Part shown: positions 1 to 6,939 of the stretch, one piece after another
How the letters are laid out: each line of letters starts with the position of its first letter
Numbering within the stretch: the stretch's first letter is position 1
The notes under the pieces: generated by a model
The model's input: only the letters and a program-made list of their open reading frames with translations
Told to the model about the DNA's origin: nothing
Databases searched by the model: none
Assembly: GCA_023386455.1 (NCBI GenBank)
Contig: JAEWJO010000542.1
Span: 1-13,717, forward strand
Length of the DNA stretch: 13,717 nt
DNA from: Pseudomonadota bacterium
Lineage (GTDB): Bacteria; Myxococcota_A; Polyangia; Haliangiales; Haliangiaceae
Reading direction: 5' to 3'
Program-made: the position numbers and the translations under genes

Positions 1-330
1 GGCGCGCTCGGCGGCACGCCGGCGAGCGTGTACCTGCCGATCGCCGGACACGAGGTGGTCGCGCCGCTCGAGCCGCGCGGCATCTACCTCGTCCAGATCC
101 AGAGCGCCGATGGCTTCGATCCGGAGAATGCCTGGGTCGTCAGCGCCGACACCCCGGTCGCGATCACCGAGGGAAACGGCCACGCGACGTTTCGAGACCT
201 CCCGGTTGGGACCTATGCAGTCCATGCCTGGCTCCCGGCGCGTGCGGGCCAGGATCAGCGGATCGCGCATGGCACGGTGACGGTCGCGGCAGGCGACCTC
301 GCCGAGGTCACGCTAGACCTCGCCCCATGA
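1..330 (+). CDS. Partial: C-terminal part of a cupredoxin-like / carboxypeptidase regulatory-like protein
   Basis: The reading frame is open from the first base, so the gene starts left of the window and only the last 109 residues are seen. The end (FRDLPVGTYAVHAW, then a Thr/Val-rich strand) matches the beta-sandwich of carboxypeptidase regulatory-like domains (G-x-F-x-DLPxGxY-x-VxxW). The preceding stretch resembles the end of plastocyanin-like proteins of the methylamine-utilisation type, which carry this combination. In those proteins a C-x-x-H-x-x-M copper loop would sit about where this one reads IYLVQIQSADGF, with no Cys, His or Met, so copper binding looks lost if the homology is right. 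It overlaps the next gene by ATGA at 327-330, so the two are probably co-translated. The role is unknown; an exported location is inferred from family only, because the N-terminus is missing. Confidence 0.6.
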   Translation, partial: GALGGTPASVYLPIAGHEVVAPLEPRGIYLVQIQSADGFDPENAWVVSADTPVAITEGNGHATFRDLPVGTYAVHAWLPARAGQDQRIAHGTVTVAAGDLAEVTLDLAP

Positions 331-1460
331 CGTGGGTCGTTCCGACCGAGCTCGAAGAGGCCGTCTACGCGAGCACGCGCGACGTGCTCGGTGACGCGCC
401 GCTCGCGACAGGCGCGTTGATCCGGGCGATCAAGGATCGCAGCGTGCGTTACACGTCCGAGCGCGACAAGCTGTCGTCGCCCGCCGACCGCACCGCGGAT
501 CTCGCGGCGCGCGCGATGTTCTTCACCGTGGCTGATGCGATCAAGATCGCGATCCCGCTGGGCGAGCTCGCGGGGCGCAACGCGCTGCCGGCGCGCCGCC
601 CGCTGCGCATCGTCGACGTCGGTGCCGGGTGCGGCGCGATGAGCCTCGGCATCGTGTCGACGCTCGTCTCCGACGCGACCGGCGAGGCAGCGTTCGAGAT
701 CCTCGCGATCGATCGCGACGTCGACGCACTCCGCATCGCCGCCGGCGCGCTGCGCGACCTCGCGACCAGGCGCCATCTCGTCGTCGGTGTCACGACGCGC
801 GTCGCCGATGTCGCGACGACCGCGCTCCCGACCGCCGACCTCGTCGTGATGGGCACCGTGCTGAACGAGCTCGATCCCGAGGCGCGCCTCGATCTCGTGC
901 GCCGCGCGCTCGCGGCGACTGCGCCCGATGGTGCGGTGATCCTGATCGAGCCCGCGCTGCGCGACACGTCGCGCGCGCTCCACGAGCTTCGCGACGCCGT
1001 GATCCGCGAGAACCTCGCGACCGTGTTCGCGCCGTGCACGCGGACGCTCGCGCCGTGCCCGATGCTCGAGGGTCCCGACGACTGGTGTCACGAGGATCGC
1101 GACGTCCGGCTGCCGCCGCAGACCGCCGAGCTCGCGCGGATCACGCACCTGCGCGACAGCGGGCTCAAGTTCAGCTACCTCGTGCTGCGCCACGATGCGG
1201 CGCCGCTCGTCGACAGCGCGGGCGCGTGGCGTGTCGTCAGCGCGCCGTTCACGGCGAAGGGCAAGCAGGAGGTGTTCGGCTGCAGCAACGGCGGGCGTGT
1301 CTCGCTGCGCCTGTTGAAGCGCCACCGCACCGAGGCCAATCGCGCGTTCGAGCGCGCGCGCCGCGGCGACGTGATCGTCACCGATGCCCAGCCCGGCGAC
1401 GAGCGCCTCGAGATCCTCGGGACCTCCCAGCTCGAGCGCCGCCAGCCCGCGGGCCGGTGA
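327..1460 (+). CDS. Rsm22-family SAM-dependent methyltransferase-like protein (small ribosomal subunit associated)
   Basis: A 377-residue protein. It has a class I methyltransferase fold with SAM motif VDVGAGCGAMS (97-106) and acidic strand-end AIDRD (127-131). The Rsm22-type VLNELDPEARLDLVRRAL segment (178-195) and IEPALRDTSRALHELRD (207-223) follow. The Rsm22 cysteines are visible: C237, C244 and C254 (in DDWCHEDRD), plus a late C319 (VFGCSNGGR). Mitochondrial relatives (Rsm22/METTL17) act in small-subunit ribosome assembly and carry an Fe-S cluster on four such cysteines. The family is often annotated as rRNA methyltransferase, but enzymatic activity is uncertain. The ATG lies within the ATGA overlap with the preceding gene, which supports this start. 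The C-terminal 60 residues are Arg-rich and variable. It converges on the PP2C gene with a 27-base gap. Family assignment is fairly sure; substrate is inference. Confidence 0.85.
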   Translation: MTWVVPTELEEAVYASTRDVLGDAPLATGALIRAIKDRSVRYTSERDKLSSPADRTADLAARAMFFTVADAIKIAIPLGELAGRNALPARRPLRIVDVGAGCGAMSLGIVSTLVSDATGEAAFEILAIDRDVDALRIAAGALRDLATRRHLVVGVTTRVADVATTALPTADLVVMGTVLNELDPEARLDLVRRALAATAPDGAVILIEPALRDTSRALHELRDAVIRENLATVFAPCTRTLAPCPMLEGPDDWCHEDRDVRLPPQTAELARITHLRDSGLKFSYLVLRHDAAPLVDSAGAWRVVSAPFTAKGKQEVFGCSNGGRVSLRLLKRHRTEANRAFERARRGDVIVTDAQPGDERLEILGTSQLERRQPAGR

Positions 1461-1487
1461 GCCTCGAGCAGGCGCGGCTCGTCAGCC

Positions 1488-2753
1488 TCAGCTGTCTTTT
1501 TTCGCGCGGCCGGTATCGGCGGTCCCGGCGTTCTCGTCGGGAACACCGTCGCCGGGCTTGTCGTCGCTGCTCTTCGCGGCCGGCTTGTCCTCGCCGTCCT
1601 TGCCGGTCTTCGCGCCGAGCTTCTCGCGCTCCTTGGCGAGCGCGGCCTGGACATCGAGGTCGGCCTGGACCGTCGGGGCGTCGCCGTCGACGTCGTCGTC
1701 CTTGCCCTTCTTACCCTTGGCTTTGCCCTTCTTGCCCATCGGCGGCGGCACCGTCGGCGCCGTCCCGACCGGATCGATCGCGCGCATCGGCTGGGTGTGC
1801 TTGAGACCGGGCATCGGCATCGCCGGCGCGCTGCCCGTGCTCGCGCCACCGGGGAGCTGCGTCTGCGTCGGCTCGTCGGCCGCGAACGGGTTGCCGCCGA
1901 CGTCGACCGGCTGGGTCGAGTCCTCGCCGACACGCTCGGGGATCGCTGCCTCGACGACCTCGACGACGTGGACCGCGACACCGGTGATGTTGTCGTGGCC
2001 GCCGCGCGTCTTCGCGAGCTCGACCATCTCCTTCAGCGCCTCGCCCGGCTTCTCGGCGCTCATGCGCTGGGCGATCTCGTCCTCGACGGGGAAGTAGTCG
2101 TGCAGGCCGTCGCTGCAGAGCAGCAGGCGGTCGCCCTTCTTCAGCGTGACGTGCGCCATCTCGACGCCGACGTCGGCCGACACGCCGATCGCGTTGACGA
2201 GGATCGTCCGCAGCGGCGAGACCTGCGCCTCCTCGATCGTCAGCTTGCCCTCGATGACGAGGACCTCGGCGACCGTGTGGTCGGTCGTGATCTGGGACGA
2301 CCGGCCGTCGCGGATCAGATACGTGCGGCTGTCGCCGACGTGGGCGACGAACGCCTCGGCGCCGGCGACGAGCACGACATCGAGCGTCGTGCCCATGCCC
2401 TGCTTGTCCTGCTCGGCCTGGCCGCGCTGGAACACCGCCTGGTGGGCAGACAGCACGGCGTTCTGGAGCAGCTGGACGAGGCCGCGGCGGCCGGCATCGC
2501 TCGGCGCCTTGCGGAATGCCTCGACCTCGGTGCGGGCACCCTCGAGCGTCGTCTTGACGGTCTCGACCGCCATCGCCGAGGCGACCTCGCCGGCGGCGTG
2601 ACCGCCCATGCCGTCCGCGACGATGAAGAAGCCCGCCGTCGGCTCCATGTGCGCGGAGTCTTCGTTGTGCTCGCGTACGACACCGACATCCGTGACGAGC
2701 CACGCTTCGAGCGTCACGCGCGTGGTGGCCTCGTCTGGTCCTTCGGCCGTCAT
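1488..2753 (-). CDS. PP2C-family Ser/Thr protein phosphatase (Stp1/PrpC type) with long disordered tail
   Basis: A 421-residue protein that dephosphorylates phospho-Ser/Thr proteins using two Mn/Mg ions. The PP2C signatures appear in order: TDVGVVREHNEDS (21-33), VADGMGGHAAGEVAS (45-59), GMGTTL (119-124), VAHVGDSRTYLIRDG (136-150), LLLCSDGLHDY (210-220) and GGHDNITGVAV (251-261). Expected metal ligands D32, D47, D215 and D254 are present, so it should be active. The domain ends near residue 268. The remaining 150 residues are Pro/Gly/Ala-rich, with a basic patch KKGKAKGKKGK (341-351) and an acidic/Lys-rich end, without a TM segment. This differs from short Stp1 proteins of about 240-250 residues. 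A GGAG ribosome-binding site lies 8 bases before the ATG. It lies 63 bases downstream of the DNA methyltransferase gene on the same strand. Such phosphatases usually counter Hanks-type kinases, but none is in this window. Confidence 0.92.
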   Translation of the reverse strand: MTAEGPDEATTRVTLEAWLVTDVGVVREHNEDSAHMEPTAGFFIVADGMGGHAAGEVASAMAVETVKTTLEGARTEVEAFRKAPSDAGRRGLVQLLQNAVLSAHQAVFQRGQAEQDKQGMGTTLDVVLVAGAEAFVAHVGDSRTYLIRDGRSSQITTDHTVAEVLVIEGKLTIEEAQVSPLRTILVNAIGVSADVGVEMAHVTLKKGDRLLLCSDGLHDYFPVEDEIAQRMSAEKPGEALKEMVELAKTRGGHDNITGVAVHVVEVVEAAIPERVGEDSTQPVDVGGNPFAADEPTQTQLPGGASTGSAPAMPMPGLKHTQPMRAIDPVGTAPTVPPPMGKKGKAKGKKGKDDDVDGDAPTVQADLDVQAALAKEREKLGAKTGKDGEDKPAAKSSDDKPGDGVPDENAGTADTGRAKKDS

Positions 2754-2816
2754 CGCTCTAACTCCGGAATACTCGCCCGGCGCATCGGTTGCCGCAAGCG
2801 CCCGGCTCGCCAGAAG

Positions 2817-3722
2817 TCATCGATGGATTTCGAGCACGGGTGGTGGCGTACCCGCAAGGGCCAGCTCGCGGCCTTGCGCGATCAGTCGCTTCGTGCACAC
2901 GGCGATCGCGTCCGCCTCGCGATCGACGGCGACAAAATTGCGGCCGTGGCGCTGTGCCACGGACGCGGTCGTCCCCGAGCCCGAGAACCAGTCCGCGACC
3001 CGGTCGCCGGGCCGGGTGACCGCGGCGAGCACCCGCTCGACGAGCCGCGACGGCTTCTGCGAGGGGTACCCGGTCCGCTCGCGATCGGAGTGATTGAGGG
3101 TCTCGATGTCCGTCCACCAGTCCTCGGGCACCTTGCCGGCGTGGACCGGGTAGCGGTAGACGCGGCCCGTCTTGCGGTCCGTCTTCTCCTGGATACCGTC
3201 GACCACGCGCATGTGAGACCCGCCTCTCCGGGGCACCCGGACCGCGTCCGGATAGAACGCCCAGTCGTCGCCGCGCGCGTACCACAGGATCGTGTCGTGC
3301 TTGCGGCCAAAGCCGCGCCGGCCCTTGCCACCGCCCGCGTAGCACCAGACGATCTCGTTGACGAAGCGGTCGCGCCCGAACAGTCGATCGAGCGCGACCT
3401 TCACGTAATGCACGGCACGATAGTCGAGGTGGACGAACAGCGAGCCGTGCGCGGCGAGGCAGGCGCGGCTCGCCTCGAGGAGCGGCAGGAGCCACGCGAC
3501 GAACGCGTCCGGATCGTCGGCCCGGTCGGCATAGCGCAGGCCGCGGCCCTGGCGGATCGTGCCGGTCCCGAACGGAGGATCGATGTAGATCGCGTCGAGC
3601 GAGCCCGCCGGCTCGGCCGCCGCCACCGCATGCGCGTCGCCGTGGACGATCCGATCCGCGGGGCGCGCGCGATCGCCGAAGTCGACGCGACGCACGCGCA
3701 GCTCCAGCTCGATCTGTTCCAC
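2817..3722 (-). CDS. Site-specific DNA methyltransferase, beta-class N6-adenine/N4-cytosine type
   Basis: A 301-residue enzyme that would transfer a methyl group from SAM to an exocyclic amino group in DNA. Catalytic motif IV DPPF (48-51, in LDAIYIDPPFGTG) comes first. The conserved TGYPSQKP (217-224) and SAM motif I DWFSGSGTT (244-252) come at the C-terminal end, followed by FVAVDRE. This order defines the beta group (N6_N4_Mtase family). DPPF is compatible with N6-adenine, but the base cannot be decided from this. The middle (EIVWCYAGGG, then KHDTILWYAR) is typical. A GTG start gives the needed lead-in (RIVHGDA) to motif IV; no strong ribosome-binding site is seen. No restriction endonuclease or specificity subunit is adjacent, so it looks like an orphan methylase. 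The upstream gene is divergent, only 22 bases away. The PP2C gene follows on the same strand. Confidence 0.88.
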   Translation of the reverse strand: MEQIELELRVRRVDFGDRARPADRIVHGDAHAVAAAEPAGSLDAIYIDPPFGTGTIRQGRGLRYADRADDPDAFVAWLLPLLEASRACLAAHGSLFVHLDYRAVHYVKVALDRLFGRDRFVNEIVWCYAGGGKGRRGFGRKHDTILWYARGDDWAFYPDAVRVPRRGGSHMRVVDGIQEKTDRKTGRVYRYPVHAGKVPEDWWTDIETLNHSDRERTGYPSQKPSRLVERVLAAVTRPGDRVADWFSGSGTTASVAQRHGRNFVAVDREADAIAVCTKRLIAQGRELALAGTPPPVLEIHR

Positions 3723-3744
3723 GCGCCGACGGTACCCTATCGGT

Positions 3745-4083
3745 GTGAGATTCTGTCCCTGGTACCCCCTCGCGGAGGCCGCGCAGCACGCGCCAGCCGA
3801 GGACGGTGTCCTCCAGATCAGGATCGCCGCGGGCCTCCTCGACTATCCGACCGGCAAGAGCGCGATGGTGCACTACGCGCATGCCCCCGACGTGCGCGCG
3901 TACGCCACACGCCTGTCGCGCGAGCGCGGCGGAGAGGCCCTTCTGTGCCGGCACCTGGAGATCGAGGTGGGCGAACGTGTCGACGCCGCGGCGTTCCATG
4001 CCAAGGTAACCGAGGAGTTCATCCGCCGGTTCGGCAGTGAACCGACCTTCCCACCATGCATCTCGTCGAAGCCGAGGCCGTAG
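3745..4083 (+). CDS. Conserved-looking protein of unknown function, 112 residues
   Basis: A small, soluble, probably cytoplasmic protein with GTG start, no signal peptide and no TM segment. It opens with RFCPWYPLAEA, followed by GVLQIRIAAGLLDYPTGKSA (21-40), then MVHYAHAPDVRAYATRL. It ends with a helix AAFHAKVTEEFIRRFG and a short Pro/Arg tail. The first half superficially recalls the layout of GIY-YIG domains (strand, loop, strand with a Gly-Lys turn), but the GIY and YIG tripeptides and nuclease residues are not evident, so a nuclease role is not claimed. It starts 22 bases from the divergent DNA methyltransferase. Its last 28 bases overlap the next gene, suggesting coupled expression. The protein-like composition and consistent third-position GC bias support a real gene. 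I do not recognise its function. Confidence 0.7.
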   Translation: MRFCPWYPLAEAAQHAPAEDGVLQIRIAAGLLDYPTGKSAMVHYAHAPDVRAYATRLSRERGGEALLCRHLEIEVGERVDAAAFHAKVTEEFIRRFGSEPTFPPCISSKPRP

Positions 4084-4595
4084 GACCGATCGAAGGTGAC
4101 GATGCGCTCGTCACGCCACCGCGCCCGCCCCACCGGCGGGTCTCGGTCTCGCTGCTGTTCACGCTGTCGGTCCTGACCGGGACCGTCGTCGCGATCTATC
4201 TGCTGTTGCCGGCGCGCGACAACGTGATGGTCACCGAGGCGATCTCCCACCACGCCGATAACGGATCCTGGGATATCGAGAACCCGACGCCCGCCGAGCT
4301 GCGTGCGTGGGCGATCGGTGTCGTCGGCAAGGGCGTGCCGCTGCCGAACGACGCCGTCACGATCATCGGCGCCAAGCGACTCCAGATCCTGAAGCGCGGT
4401 GCCGCGCTGATCCGCCTCGACGTCGCCGGCGAGCACGTCACGTATCTCGTCGCGCATGCCCGAGGCATCCCGTCGAAGCACGTCATGCGCCGGGAGGGCG
4501 AGCTGCGGGCCGAGGGCTGGCGGCGCGGCGTGTTCACGTGCGTCGCCGTCGGACCCGACGCGAGCGCGCAGACCTGGCTCGCCGCCTTCAAATAG
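4056..4595 (+). CDS. Single-TM protein with an anti-sigma-factor-like extracytoplasmic domain, lacking the zinc anti-sigma domain
   Basis: A 179-residue protein. A short cytoplasmic N-terminus (about 30 residues, Pro/Arg/His) precedes one TM segment at 30-51 (VSVSLLFTLSVLTGTVVAIYLL). The outer domain includes SHHADNGSWDIENPTPAELRAW-type sequence (64-85), then VPLPNDAVTIIGAKRLQILKRGAALIRLDV and HVTYLVAHARG. The pattern 'P-x-x-L-x-x-W, V-x-x-P, G-x-R-L, A-x-x-x-y-x-x-x-g' is typical of sensor halves of transmembrane anti-sigma factors. No H-x3-C-x2-C zinc motif is present, so it probably cannot bind sigma by that route. The ATG overlaps the end of the preceding gene by 28 bases. Its TAG stop abuts the TAG stop of the convergent anti-sigma gene. 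Assignment is by pattern only; a membrane sensor or decoy role is inference. Confidence 0.65.
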   Translation: MHLVEAEAVGPIEGDDALVTPPRPPHRRVSVSLLFTLSVLTGTVVAIYLLLPARDNVMVTEAISHHADNGSWDIENPTPAELRAWAIGVVGKGVPLPNDAVTIIGAKRLQILKRGAALIRLDVAGEHVTYLVAHARGIPSKHVMRREGELRAEGWRRGVFTCVAVGPDASAQTWLAAFK

Positions 4596-4600
4596 CTATT
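4591..4600. other. 10-bp palindrome formed by two abutting convergent stop codons
   Basis: AATAGCTATT is a perfect palindrome centred on the junction of TAG (4593-4595, + gene) and the reverse-strand TAG (4596-4598). It is unusually AT-rich for this window. It joins the TM sensor-like gene and the anti-sigma gene without any spacer. A termination role is not shown, since the stem is very short. Confidence 0.6.
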
Positions 4601-5249
4601 CGGGCCGCAGCGTCACGCACGCGACGCCCGGGTCACCCGGCGCGATCGACGACAGGCGCTCGACCGGCGACGTCGCGACGTGCACGCAGACGCGATTGAC
4701 CTTGTCGCCGGTGACGCGGAAGGCCCCGGGCAGGACGACGCGGTTGCCGCACGCGATCTGCGCCGGTGCGAGCGGATGGTCGACGGTCTTCGCGCCCGCC
4801 TCGACGACGCCGACGTCGAGCCATGCCCGCTTGTCGAGCGCGCACGTGATCACGACCTTCCAGCGATCGCCCGGAGCGAACGTGCGGACGTCCTCGCGCA
4901 CGGTGCCGCCGCGCTCGCGCACGACGTCGACCGCGACCTCGCCGAGGCCCTTCACGCGCGCGACGTCCTCGCGTGCCTCGTCGCGCGGCCGCAGCACGAT
5001 GATCGCGATCGCGGCGGCGGCGAGTGCGCCGGCGATCGGCAGGGCGAACGTCCACCAGCGGCGGCGCGGCGCCGGGAGCGCGGGCAGCGCGGGCAGGGCG
5101 ACGACGTCGCGCTGGATCTCGTCGAGACACTGCTTGCACGCCGGGCACGCCGCGACGTGCTCGCGGATCAGCGGATCGGTGCCGGCGAGCGCAAATCGTT
5201 CGAGCCGGAGCCAGCTGATCGGCTCGGAGATGCAGGCGGTGGCGCTCAT
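4596..5249 (-). CDS. Transmembrane anti-sigma factor with zinc-binding (zf-HC2) domain
   Basis: A 217-residue protein inferred to hold the adjacent ECF sigma factor inactive at the inner membrane. The cytoplasmic N-terminus carries the ZAS signature H31-x3-C35-x2-C38 (HVAACPAC). A Pro/Ala linker and RRRWW precede one TM segment at 66-86 (TFALPIAGALAAAAIAIIVL). The periplasmic domain (about 88-217) contains several strands, FAPGDRWKVVITCALDKRAW, and late cysteines (C135, C166, C188, C211, counted by eye) that could form disulfides or sense redox state. The sequence looks like the DUF4384-like/beta-rich sensor domains of myxobacterial anti-sigmas, but I cannot name the fold. Its ATG overlaps the sigma stop (ATGA, 5246-5249), the usual sigma/anti-sigma coupling. 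The stop abuts that of the convergent gene. Confidence 0.85.
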   Translation of the reverse strand: MSATACISEPISWLRLERFALAGTDPLIREHVAACPACKQCLDEIQRDVVALPALPALPAPRRRWWTFALPIAGALAAAAIAIIVLRPRDEAREDVARVKGLGEVAVDVVRERGGTVREDVRTFAPGDRWKVVITCALDKRAWLDVGVVEAGAKTVDHPLAPAQIACGNRVVLPGAFRVTGDKVNRVCVHVATSPVERLSSIAPGDPGVACVTLRPE

Positions 5250-5737
5250 ACGGCGGCCGCCTCCTGCCGCAGCTTGATCACCTCGTCGCGGATCCGGTCG
5301 AGGCGCTTGCCGATCGTCTTGCGCGACAGCTTGAGCTGCGCGGCGATCTCGTCCTGGGTCATGTCGTCGACGAAGCGAGCGACGAGAACTTCGAGGTGGC
5401 CCGCATCGAGCCGATCGGCGAGCGCGCCGATCAGCCCCACGCCGACCACCTCGTCATCGAGGCGGACGCGTCCGATTGGCGCGGCGGCCGTGGCCTCGCG
5501 CTCGAGCAAGCGTGCACGCGTCCCGCGATCGCGAACCATGTTGAGGCAGCGATTCGTGACGGCGCGGTAGAGGTAGGGGAGATCCACGTCCTTGGTCCAG
5601 CGGGGGATGAGATCGACGAACAGGGCGTGCACGACATCGACAGCGTCCTCACGGCTACGCAGCACGCGCTCGGCCTTGCGCACGAGCGCGGGGCCGTAGG
5701 CGCGATACGCCGCCTGTGGATCACTGGCAGGTTCCAC
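5246..5737 (-). CDS. RNA polymerase ECF-type sigma-70 family sigma factor
   Basis: A 163-residue protein with the two-domain ECF layout. Region 2 spans about 7-75 (RSREDAVDVVHALFVDLIPR, then LPYLYRAVTNRCLNMVRDRG). A short linker follows, then region 4 at 107-157 (HLEVLVARFVDDMTQDEIAAQLKLSRKTIGKRLDRIRDEV) with a clear helix-turn-helix. Sigma1.1 and region 3 are absent, as expected. The open frame continues upstream to about 6001, but that stretch is the Arg/Ala-rich antisense-type shadow of the Cys-rich gene. The GTG at 5737 gives the family's normal length and overlaps the Cys-rich gene's end by 17 bases. No ribosome-binding site precedes it, which fits translational coupling. It overlaps the anti-sigma gene by four bases. 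It presumably directs polymerase to envelope-related promoters; targets are unknown. Confidence 0.87.
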   Translation of the reverse strand: MEPASDPQAAYRAYGPALVRKAERVLRSREDAVDVVHALFVDLIPRWTKDVDLPYLYRAVTNRCLNMVRDRGTRARLLEREATAAAPIGRVRLDDEVVGVGLIGALADRLDAGHLEVLVARFVDDMTQDEIAAQLKLSRKTIGKRLDRIRDEVIKLRQEAAAV

Positions 5738-6929
5738 CTTGGACGCCGACTGTAGAGCACTCGCCGTACTGCAGACCGTCCTCGAACGGACATTGCAGCG
5801 GGCTGCCGCACTGGCGGCCGTCGCGGCACTGCTTGCGCTCGGAGCCGTTGCAGGCGCCGCTCGCGCAGTCGTCGCCGGTCGTGCACGGCTCACCGGTCGT
5901 GCGGCGGTGACCATGCGGGCTGCACACGTACGCCGAGTAGTGGATATCGAATCCTTCGCTCGGGATCGACGCGCCACAGGTCTCGCCGGAACCGCAGCCA
6001 CCGGCGCGATTGCCCGGCGGGCTCGGCGTGCACGTCGAGCACATGTGGTTCGTGCAGTAGCCGCTCGCGCATTCGCTGAGGTACTGGCCGCTGCCCGTGT
6101 CGAACACGTCGGCGCTGCACTGCTCGCCGAGCTGCTTGCTCGCGATCCCGACGCACGTCGTCGGTGCCTCGCGTACCGGCGAGGCCGCGTCGCCGAGCCC
6201 GCAGATCTCGCCGGCGCCGCACGTCCCGGCCTCGCACCCGCGGCACACCTGGTCGGCCGTCAGGACGCCCGTGACGCCACCGAACGGAGGAGGCGCGCCG
6301 TGGGCGCCGCAGATGCCGCTCGCGCAGCTGGCGTCCTCGAGGCATGGCGAGCCCGTCGGCACGCTCTCCTGGTGGAGGACCGGCAGGCCCTCGCAGTTCG
6401 TCGCGAGCTTCGCGCCGATGTTCGCCAGCTGCGCCTTGCCTGCGCCTGACTTCGCGAGCTGGAACCGGATGCCCGCGAACGGCTTCGCGACGACGATGCG
6501 ATACGACAGCGGCTTCCAGCTCGCGGTCGGAAGGCGCTCGCTCGACTCGACGGTCCCGTCGCCGGAGATGTCGATGTCGAGATCGACGGCCGCGGTCTTC
6601 TCGACGTTCGCGATCATGCTGATCTCGATGCACACGTCGGCCGGGTACTGGCAGTTCTTCGATCCGTCCTCGTTCTCGTGGCAGTAACCGTCGGACGAGT
6701 CGACCGGCGTTAGCTGTGCGATCGCGGTGTCGGGACCGACGAGCTCGACGCCGGAGTCGCCCTCGTTCCACGTCGGTACGCGCTTGACCTCGCCGCGCTC
6801 GACCTTCCACGAGCAGAGCTCCTCGCCGCACCACAGATCGAAGCCGGAGTCGCGGATCACCGTGCCGCAGTCGGTCGCGCCGATCTGGGTCAGCGCCGCG
6901 AGGACGAACAGGGAAGAAATGCGCCGCAT
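5721..6929 (-). CDS. Exported cysteine-rich protein (about 31 Cys) of myxobacterial type
   Basis: A 402-residue protein. The N-terminus MRRISSLFVLAALTQIGA looks like a signal peptide with cleavage near IGA-TDC. The C at 21 is preceded by ATD, which does not fit a lipobox. Residues 20-180 form a beta-rich domain starting DSGFDLWCGEELCSWKVERG, followed by a D-G-D-type acidic stretch (DLDIDISGDGTVES); it resembles the carbohydrate-binding-like N-domains of myxobacterial exported proteins. Residues 190-402 hold repeated Cys modules: GSPCLEDASCASGICG (193-208), GCEAGTCGAGEICG (231-244) and GEPCTTGDDCASGACNG (346-361). The cysteines are probably paired as disulfides, so the protein works outside the cytoplasm. 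It is a non-enzymatic surface or matrix protein by inference. It lies 8 bases after the caspase-barrel gene and overlaps the sigma gene. Confidence 0.85.
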   Translation of the reverse strand: MRRISSLFVLAALTQIGATDCGTVIRDSGFDLWCGEELCSWKVERGEVKRVPTWNEGDSGVELVGPDTAIAQLTPVDSSDGYCHENEDGSKNCQYPADVCIEISMIANVEKTAAVDLDIDISGDGTVESSERLPTASWKPLSYRIVVAKPFAGIRFQLAKSGAGKAQLANIGAKLATNCEGLPVLHQESVPTGSPCLEDASCASGICGAHGAPPPFGGVTGVLTADQVCRGCEAGTCGAGEICGLGDAASPVREAPTTCVGIASKQLGEQCSADVFDTGSGQYLSECASGYCTNHMCSTCTPSPPGNRAGGCGSGETCGASIPSEGFDIHYSAYVCSPHGHRRTTGEPCTTGDDCASGACNGSERKQCRDGRQCGSPLQCPFEDGLQYGECSTVGVQGGTCQ

Positions 6930-6934
6930 GGTGA

Positions 6935-6939
6935 TCCTC
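6935..6939 (-). promoter_or_regulatory. Ribosome-binding site GAGGA spanning the caspase stop codon
   Basis: On the minus strand the caspase gene ends TTC-TGA, and the bases TGAGGATCACCATG run straight into the Cys-rich gene. GAGGA sits 5 bases before the ATG and shares bases with the TGA stop. Ribosomes finishing the caspase are therefore placed at the next start. This decides the ATG at 6929 as the start of the Cys-rich gene. Confidence 0.75.

Noticed and set aside
255..1325. Long minus-strand open frame opposite the methyltransferase
   Set aside because: It is Arg/Asp-rich low-complexity sequence typical of antisense GC-rich shadows; the + strand gene has clear family motifs.
1461..1502. 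Possible + strand terminator before the T6 run (1497-1502)
   Set aside because: Only a 4-bp stem (ggct/agcc) is seen, and it is not adjacent to the T-run, which is also coding for the phosphatase end.
1797..4040. Long + strand open frame across the phosphatase and DNA methyltransferase
   Set aside because: No domain is seen and composition is Arg/Asp/Leu-biased. It spans two genes with strong motifs on the other strand.
5738..6001. N-terminal extension of the sigma factor
   Set aside because: It is Ala/Arg/Ser-rich and lies inside the Cys-rich gene in another frame. The GTG at 5737 gives the normal ECF length.
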